In this document: piece after piece, positions 56,130 through 64,000 of the stretch
Numbering within the stretch: the stretch's first letter is position 1
Layout: the number at the start of each line of letters is the position of its first letter
Origin: Chamaelirium japonicum
Taxonomy: Eukaryota > Streptophyta > Magnoliopsida > Liliales > Melanthiaceae
DNA length: 64,000 nt
Direction: 5' to 3'
Assembly: GCA_947650365.1 (NCBI GenBank)
Contig: OX393550.1
Span: 95,398,951-95,462,950, forward strand
Made by a program: the position numbers and the translations under genes
Notes under the pieces: generated by a model
Databases searched by the model: none
Told to the model about the DNA's origin: nothing
Seen by the model: the letters and a program-made list of their open reading frames with translations, nothing else

Positions 56130-59100
56130 CTTGTCATCTTAAATAGCTTTATGAAGCGGCCCAAAGTGGAATTGCACCTTTTTATGCTTAGGGACAATAT
56201 GCAAGGAGTGCAAGACTTCTTGAGAATATGCTAATTATAAGTTATGCTAATATGCCATTTCAAACTTGATGCTAGTTTAATTAATGATGCCAATTTAAAT
56301 ACTAATTAATGGACTCTATGTCATTTTAAATGGCTTTATGACATTTCAAATAACTTGTGGTTATTTCAAATAGAATTATGCCATGCAAATATGTTGCGAC
56401 CATTTCAAATAGCTCTAATCATTTTAAATCACTTTATGCGATTTCAAATAACTTGCGGCTATTTCAAATGTTATTATGCCATCAAATATATTGCGACCAT
56501 TTCAAATGGCTCTATATCATTTTAAATTGTTTTATGCCATTTAAAATAACTTGCACTCATTTCAAATATCATTATGTTACGGCCATTTCAAATGGCTCTA
56601 TGTCATTTTTACTTTATATCATTTTAAATAACTTACAGCCATTTCAAATGGCATTATGTTGTGACCATTTCAGATGGCTCCATGTCATTTTAGAGCCATT
56701 TGCTATTTCAAATAACTTGCGGCTATTTCAAATGGTATTATATCAGCTTAAATGCAAATAGGTTGCGGCTATTTCAAATGATGTCATTTTAAATCGCTTA
56801 TAACTTGCGATCATTTCAAATGGCATTATGTTGCGTCCATTTCAAATGGCTCTATTTCATTTTAAATGGCTTTATACCATTTCAAATAACTTGAGGCAAG
56901 TTTCAAATGGCATTATGTTGCGGCCATTTCAAATTACTCTATGTCATTTTAAATGGCTTTATAAACTTTCGGCCCAAAGCATAATTATTCAAATTAATGT
57001 TAGAGAAGTCAGTACTAGTTCGTTGGTGTCCAAGTTAGTCGTTCATCAGTCGCTTTTTGTTATTTCAAATAACTTACGGCCATTTGAAATGACATTATGT
57101 TGGTCATTTTAAATGGCTTTATGTTATTTTAATAACTTGTGGTCATTTCAAATGGCATTATATTGCGGTCATTTCAAATAGAATGGCTCTATGTCATTTT
57201 AAATGGCTTTATGCCATTTCAAATAATTTGGAGCCATTTCAAATGGCATTATGTTATGACCATTTTAAATGGCTCTATGCTATTTTAAATAACTTGCTGC
57301 CATTTCAAATGACATTATGCCAGTTTAAATACAAATATGTTGCGGCCTTCAATGTCATTTTAATCACTTTATATCATTCAAATAACTTGTGGCCATTTAA
57401 AATGACATTATGTTGCGGCCATTTTAAATGACTCTATGTCATTTTAAAAAACTTGTGGCCATTTCAAATGACATTATGTTGTGGCCATTTCAAATGACAC
57501 TATGTCATTTTAAATAGCTTTATGCCGTGGCCATTTTAAATGGCTCTATGTCATTTTAAATGGCTTTATGCCATTCCAAATAACTTGCGGGCATTTCAAA
57601 TGACATTATGTTGTGGTCATTTCAAATGGCCTTATGTCATTTTAAATGACTTTATGAAGCGGCCCAAAGCAGAATTGCACCCTATTCTACGCAAAGGGTG
57701 CAATATTTTTTAAGAATATACTAGTTTTAAGTTTTGCTAATATGTCATTTTAAACTTGGTGCCAATTTAATTAACGATGCCAATTTAAATACTAATTAAC
57801 GGGCTCTATGTCATTTTAAATGACTTTATACCATTTTAAAAAACTTGCGGCCATTTCAAATGACATTATATTGCGGCCATTTCAAATGGTCTATGTCAAT
57901 GTAAATGGCTTTATGCCATTAATTTTAAATAACTTGCGGCCATTTCAAATGACATTATGTTGCGACCATTTTAAATGACTCTATGTCATTTTAAATGGAT
58001 TTATTCCAATTCAAATAACTTGCGGTCATTTCAAATGGTATTATGTTACGATCATTTCAAATAGCTGATCTATATCATTTTAAATTGCTTTATAAACTTG
58101 TGGCCAAAAGCGAAATTACTCGAATCAATGTCAAAGAAGTTGGTGCTAGTTCGTTGGTGTCCAAGTCAGTCGTTCAGCAGCAAGACTTCTTGAACAAGCA
58201 ATATGCTAGCTGTTTTGCTAATACAAGTTTTAATTTAAATGCTAATTAACAGGCTTTTATGTTATTTTAAATCAGTTTATATCATTTCAAATAATTTGAG
58301 GCTATGTTAAAAGGCATTATGTTGTGGCCAAATAGTTTTATGCCATTTCAATAACTTGTGGTCATTTCAAATGGCATTATGTTGCGGCAATTTCAATTGG
58401 CTCTATGTCATTTTAAATAACTTTATACCATTTCAAATAACTTGCAGCTATTTCAAATGACATTATGTTGCGGGCATTTTAAATGGCTTTTTGTCATTTT
58501 AAATGGCTTTATGTCGCGGCCCTTTCAAATGGCTATTTATCATTTAAAATGGCTTTATGCCATTTCAAATAACTTGCGGCCATTTCAAATGGCATTATAT
58601 TGTGGTCATTTCAAATGACTCTATGTCATCTTAAATGTCTTTATGAAGCGGCCCAAAGTGGAATTGCACCTTATTCTGTTTAGGGCAATATGCAAAGAGT
58701 GCTAGACTTCTTTAGAAAATGTTAGTTTTATGTTTTGCTAATATATCATTTCAAACTTGATGCCAGTTTAATTAATGATGCAAATTTATATACTAATTAA
58801 CGGGTTCTATGTCATTTTAAATAGCTTTATCCTATTTCAAATAACTTGGGGCCATTTCAAATGGCATTATACCATTCAAATATGTTGCGACCATTTCAAA
58901 TTGCTTTATATCATTTTAAATCGTTTTATGTTATTTCAAATAACTTGCGGTCATTTCAAATGGCATTATGCCATGCAAATATGATGTGACCATTTCAAAT
59001 GGCTCTATATCATTTTAAATTGCTTTATGCCATTTCAAATAACTTACGGTCGTTTCAAATGGCATTATATTGCAGCCATTTCAAATGGTTCTATATCATT

Positions 59101-62100
59101 TTTGCTTTATGTCATTTTAAATTACTTGCGGCCATTTCAAATGGCATTATGTTGCGATTATTTCAAATGACTTTGCGCCATTTTCAAATAACTTGCGGCC
59201 ATTTCAAATGGCATTATGCCAGTTTAAATGCAAATATATTGCAGCCATTTCAAAATGGATCTATGTCATTTTAAATACCTTATAACTTGCGACCATTTCA
59301 AATGACATTATTTTGGGACCATTTCAAATGGCTTTATGACATTTTAAATTGCTTTATGTCATTTCAAATAACTTGCAACCATTTTAAATGGCATTATGTT
59401 GCGGCCATTTTAAATTACTCTATGTCATTTTAAATATGAACTTGCGGCCCAAAGTAGAATTGCTCGAATCAATGTTAGAGAAGTCAGTACTAGTCCGTTC
59501 GTGTCCAAGTCAGTCGTTCAACAGTCACTTTATACCATTTCAAATAACTTGCGGCTATTTCAAATGGCATTATGTTGCGGCCATTTCAAATGACTCTATG
59601 TTATTTTAAATGGCTTTATGCCATTTTAATAACTTGTGGTCATTTCAAATGGAATTATGTTGCGGCCATTTCAAATGGCTCTATGTTATTTTAAATGGTT
59701 TTATGCTATTTCAAATAACTTGTGGCTATTTCAAATAACATTATGTTACGATAATTTCAATTGTCTCTATGTCATTTTAAATAGCTTTTCAAATAACTTA
59801 CGGCAATTTCATATAGCATTATGCCAGATTAAAAACAAATATGTTGCGGCATTCAAAATGTCATTTTAAATCGCTTTATACCATTTTAAATAACTTGCGG
59901 CCATTTAAATGGCATTATGTTGCGACCATTTTAAATGGCTTTATATCATTTTAAATGACTTTATGCCATTTCAAATAACTTGCCGCCATTTCAAATGGCT
60001 CTGTCATTTTAAATGGATTTATACCGCGGCCATTTCAAATGACTCTATGTCATTTTAAATGGCTTTAATTATACCATTTTAAATGGCATTATATTGTGGC
60101 TATTTCAAATGGCACTATATCATTTTAAATGGCTTTATGAAGTGGTCCAAAGCAGAATTGCACTCTATCCGCGCAAGACTTCTTAAGAATATGCTAGTTT
60201 TAAGTTTTGCTAATATGTCATTTCAAACTTGATGCCTATTTAATTAATGATGCTAATTAACAGGCTGTATGTCATTTTAAATGGATTTATGCAATTTTAA
60301 ATAACTTGTGGTCATTTCAAATGGCATTATGTTGTGGTCATTTCAAATGGCTCTATGTCATTTTAAATGGCTTTTATGCCATTTCATATAACTTGCGGTC
60401 ATTTCAAATGGCATTATGTTGTGGCCATTTCATATGGCTTTATGTTATTTTAAATAGCTTTATGCAACTTCAAACAGCTTGCGGCCATTTAAAATGGCAT
60501 TATGTTATTGCCATTTCAAATGACTGATCTATGTCATTTTAAATAGCTTTATGAACATGCGGCCAAAAGCGGAATTGCTCGAATCAATGCCAGAGAAGTC
60601 GGTGCTAGTCCGTTGGTGTCTAAGTCAATCGTTCAACAGCTTTCTGCTTAGGGTCAAAGAGTGCAAGACTTCTTGAATATGCAATATGCTAGCTATTTTG
60701 CTCATACAAGTTTTAATTTAAATGCTAATTAATGAGATATATGTCATTTTAAATCGATTTATGTCATTTCAAATACCTTGTTGCCATTTTAAAAGGTATT
60801 ATATTGTGGCAATTTCAAATGGCTCTATATCATTTTAAATGGTTTTATGCCATTTCAATAACTTGCGGCCATTTCAAATAGCATTATGTTGCGGTCATTT
60901 CAATGACTTTATGCTATTTTAAATAACTTGCAGTCATTTCAAATGATATTATGTTGCGGCCATTTCAAATGGCTCTATGTCATTTTAAATGTCTTTTCAA
61001 ATAACTTACGGCCAATTCAAATGGCTTATGTCAGTTTAAATGCAAATATGTTGCGACCATTACTCTATGTCATTTTAAATCATTTCATGCCATTTCAAAT
61101 AACTTGTGATCATTTCAAATGACATTATGTTACGGTTATTTTAAATGGATTTATGTCATTTCAAATAACTTGCAGTCATTTTAAATGGCATTATGTTGCG
61201 GGCATTTCAAATGGCTATACATCATTTTAAATGACTTTATGCCGCAGATATTTCAAATGGCTCTATGTCATTTTAAATGACTTTATGCCAACTTGTGGCC
61301 ATTTCAATTGTCATTATGTTGTGGCCATTTCAAATGGCTCTATGTCATCTTAAATAGCATTATGAAGTGGCCCAGAGTAGAATTGTACCCTATTCCGCTT
61401 AGGGGCAATAAACTAGGAGTGCAAGATTTCTTGAGAATTTGCTAGTTTTAAGTTTTGATAATATGCCATTTCAAGCTTGATACCAATTTAATTAACGATA
61501 CCAATTTAAATGCTAATTAACGGGCTCTATATCATTTTAAATGACTTTATGCCATTTCAAATAACTTGTGGCCATTTCAAATGGCATTATGCCATGCAAA
61601 TATGTTATGACCATTTCAAATGGCTCTATATCATTTTAAATCGCTTCATGCCATTTCAAATAACTTGCAGCCATTTCAAATGGCATTACGCCTTGCAAAT
61701 ATGTTGCAACCATTTCAAATGACTCTATATCATTTTAAATCACTTTACGCCATTTCAAATAATTTACATTTCAAATGGCATTATGTTGCGGTCATTTCAA
61801 ATGGTTCTATGTTATTTTTGCTCTATGTCATTTTAAAAAACTTGCGCCCATTTCAAATGGCGTTATGTTGTGGCCAATTTAAATGGCTCTATGTCATTTT
61901 AAATGATTTTATGCCATGTCAAATAACTTGCGGCAATTTCAAATGGCATTATACCAGTTTAAATGCAAATATGTTGCGGCTATTTAAAATGGCTCTATGT
62001 CATTTTAAATCGCTTATAACTTGCGACCATTTCAAACGACATTATATTGCGGCCATTTCAAATAACTTGCGGCCCAAAGCAGAATTGATCGAATCAATGT

Positions 62101-63150
62101 CAAAGAAGTCGGTGCTAGTCCGTTGGTGTCTAAGTCAGTCGTTCAATAATCACTTTATGCCATTTCAAATAACCTGTGGCCAATTCAAATGGCATTATCA
62201 TGCGGTTGTTTAAAATGGCTCTATGTTATTTTAAATGACTTTATGCCTTTTCAATAACTTGCCGCCATTTCAAATGGCATTATGTTGCGGCAATTTCAAA
62301 TGACTCTATGTCATTTTAAATGGTTTTATACTATTTCAAATAACTTGTGGCTATTTCTAATGGCATTATGTTGCGGCCATTTCAAATGACTCTATGTCAT
62401 TTTAAATGCTTTATGCCATTTCAAATAATTTGTGGCCATTTCAAATGACAATATGTTGTGGCCATTTTAAATGGCTCTATGTAATTTTAAATGACTTTTC
62501 AAATACTTGCGGCCATTTCAAATGGCATTATGCCAGTTTAAATGCAAATGTGTTGCAGCCTTCAAAATATCATTTTAAATCGTTTTATGCCATTTCAAAT
62601 AAGTTGTGACCATTTCAAATGACATTATGTTGCGGATATTTTAAATGGCTTTATGTCATTTCAAATAACTTGCGGCCATTTCAAATAGAATTATGTTGTG
62701 GCCATTTCAAATGGCTCTATGTCATTTTAAATGGATTTATGCCGCGGCCATTTCAAATGACTCTATGTCATTTTTTTTTTAGAAAGGCTCTATGTCATTT
62801 TAAATGGCTTTATGCCATTTCAAATTGCATTATGTTACGGCCAATTCAAATGACCCTATATTATTTTAAATGGTTTTATGAAGCGACCCAATGCGGAATT
62901 GCACCCTATTCCGTGCAATGAGGGCAATACTTCTTGAGAATATGCTAGTTTTAAGTTTTAATAATATGCCATTTCAAACTTGATGCCAGTTTAATTAACG
63001 ATGCCAATTTTAATGCTAATCAGCAGGTTCTATGTCATTTTAAATGACTTCATGCCATTTTAAATAATTTACGATAATTTCAGATGGCATTATGTTGCGG
63101 CCATTTCAAATTAAAATGGCTCTATATCATTTTAAATGGCTTAGATTGAG
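56130..63150. repeat. Satellite-like array (about 7 kb) with higher-order structure
   Basis: Units of about 20-22 bp (gcggccatttcaaatggcat and variants with cattttaaatggc) form blocks of about 86 bp. At intervals, two unlike spacers interrupt them. Spacer 1 (tttatgaagcggcccaaag with gcaagacttcttgagaatat) occurs near 56150, 57652, 58640, 60132, 61365 and 62876. Spacer 2 (gaattgctcgaatcaatg with gtccgttggtgtccaagtca) occurs near 56975, 58105, 59455, 60570 and 62080. The spacers alternate almost perfectly, giving a compound period near 1.5 kb with shortened versions near 1.0 and 1.2 kb. No protein is encoded. Confidence 0.93.
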
Positions 63151-63308
63151 CAATATGTGAAATTTGGTGGTCATTTTGGAAAAAAAAATCATAAGATTTT
63201 TTGTTTTTTGACGTCAAAAATACACTTTTGGAAATAATTGATACCCCCTCGACCCCAAATGATGTGGACTCAAAAAAATGATCATGTCGCCATGTGCCGA
63301 TACAACGG

Positions 63309-63330
63309 CCCCCCCCCCCCCCCCCCCCCC
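63309..63330. repeat. poly-C tract
   Basis: Twenty-two consecutive C. Confidence 0.95.
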
Positions 63331-63598
63331 AGCTTTCGTCACGTGACCGACGGATAATCTGGTTTCCGTGGCTCCCGCGCCGTGCCCGCACGGGTGCAGC
63401 AGGATGCTGACATGAAGGGACGAAGGAGCGTAAATAAGGACAAAGCCCAGGGGTAATGTGGGAAAATACTCCTTCCCCGTTGTGATGCCATGACCCGGCT
63501 CCTCGTAGAGTCGTAGTCCCGAAAGATCAAAGGTCCCGATTGGTCCATCTCCTCCTCATCCTCCCTCCAAGTTTCATAAACAGAAAGGGCGAAAGGAT

Positions 63599-63599
<1 letters not shown>

Positions 63600-63637
<38 letters not shown>

Positions 63638-63652
63638 CGAGAGGATCGATAT

Positions 63653-63692
<40 letters not shown>

Positions 63693-63707
63693 CGAGAGGA
63701 TCGATAT

Positions 63708-63743
<36 letters not shown>
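63600..63743 (+). repeat. Three (GA)n blocks with a repeated spacer, in the bZIP leader
   Basis: GA blocks of about 30 bases are separated by two identical spacers containing gcgcgcgagaggatcgatat (63633 and 63688), a 55-bp period. The last block runs into the start codon. GA repeats in plant leaders are potential BPC-binding sites. Confidence 0.93.
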
Positions 63744-63748
<5 letters not shown>

Positions 63749-64000
63749 AAGGGTTTTCTCGGTAGAGGAGATACCGGATCCGTTCTGGGCGCCGTCGCCT
63801 GCAGCGTCGGGGGTGGAGGCGGGTGGCGGCGGAGGAACACGGGGGGCGATGAATCGGAGCAAGTCGGAGTGGTTATTCGAGAAGTTCCTGGAGGAGGGCG
63901 CGGTCGTCGACAGGCCTCCGCCGCCGCTGCCTGACCCGAACCCGAACCTCTCTGCCTCGCCCGGCAGGAAGGATGGGGGCGGAGGAGAGGATGAGGTGGT
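63744..64000 (+). CDS. Group C bZIP transcription factor (Opaque2/RISBZ-like), first exon, cut by window end
   Basis: An ATG directly after a GA tract opens a frame that stays open to the last base: 85 codons and two bases. The protein starts MERVFSVEEIPDPFWAPSP and continues with MNRSKSEWLFEKFLEEG. Both are signatures of the N-terminus of group C bZIP factors such as maize OHP1, rice RISBZ proteins and Arabidopsis bZIP10/25, which often begin MERVFSV(E/D)EI and carry MNRSxSEWxFxxFL. Gly-rich and Pro-rich linkers follow. The basic region and leucine zipper lie beyond the window. Relatives act in the nucleus on seed-storage and energy-stress genes. It lies divergent to the TATA gene. Confidence 0.88.

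Noticed and set aside
56357..62921. Many open frames with recurring HFKWLY and ISNNL text
   Set aside because: They are translations of the satellite-like units; frames break at every unit-length change.
56130..63150. CRISPR-like array
   Set aside because: The host is a plant; units are contiguous and degenerate, without uniform unique spacers, and no cas genes exist.

Overview
The window is nuclear DNA of a flowering plant. Three plant gene families are recognisable, and they sit in a sea of LTR retrotransposons, LINEs, SINEs and non-autonomous hAT and Mutator elements. Genes are stretched by introns of up to about 9.7 kb. This fits a repeat-rich angiosperm such as a magnoliid or a large-genome monocot, but the species cannot be fixed from sequence alone.

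Genes. (1) Minus strand, 14228-34399: an apparently intact six-exon bHLH transcription factor of the UNE12/bHLH7 type (286 aa, about 20 kb). (2) Minus strand, 44220-54391: a two-exon TATA/Tha4 subunit of the thylakoid twin-arginine translocase (154 aa) with a 9.7 kb intron. (3) Plus strand, 63744 to the window end: the first exon of a group C (Opaque2/RISBZ-like) bZIP transcription factor, cut by the window edge. No shared pathway links the three. Genes 2 and 3 are divergent, and a 7 kb satellite-like array lies between them.

Layout. 1-2781: tail of an LTR retrotransposon with a 2.64 kb 3' LTR that carries a 70-bp tandem repeat. 2782-14227: AT-rich intergenic DNA with a SINE, a minus-strand LTR, dispersed and tandem repeats, a decayed Copia gag and a TIR element. 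14228-34399: the bHLH gene; its introns hold a hAT MITE, a LINE fragment, a tRNA-Met-primed LTR element, a SINE, a Copia remnant and a 2.2 kb TIR element. 34400-36000: promoter side of that gene, with a three-level nest of hAT elements. 36500-43612: a Mutator-type MITE, then a minus-strand Gypsy element (LTR, leader, gag) interrupted by three hAT MITEs, a Mutator-like element full of minisatellites and a 5S-rRNA-like stretch. 44220-54391: the TATA gene; its intron holds a complete TRIM, more MITEs and a 2 kb inverted duplication. 54470-55400: LINE 3' end. 56130-63150: satellite-like array with a higher-order period near 1.5 kb. 63300-64000: GC-rich leader and start of the bZIP gene.

No prokaryote-style system, CRISPR array or operon is present. 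The strongest unusual observations are structural: nested and tandem insertions with readable target-site duplications, a minisatellite-bearing Mutator-like element, an inverted duplication whose arms share an older insertion, and GA/CT tracts in the leaders of all three genes.
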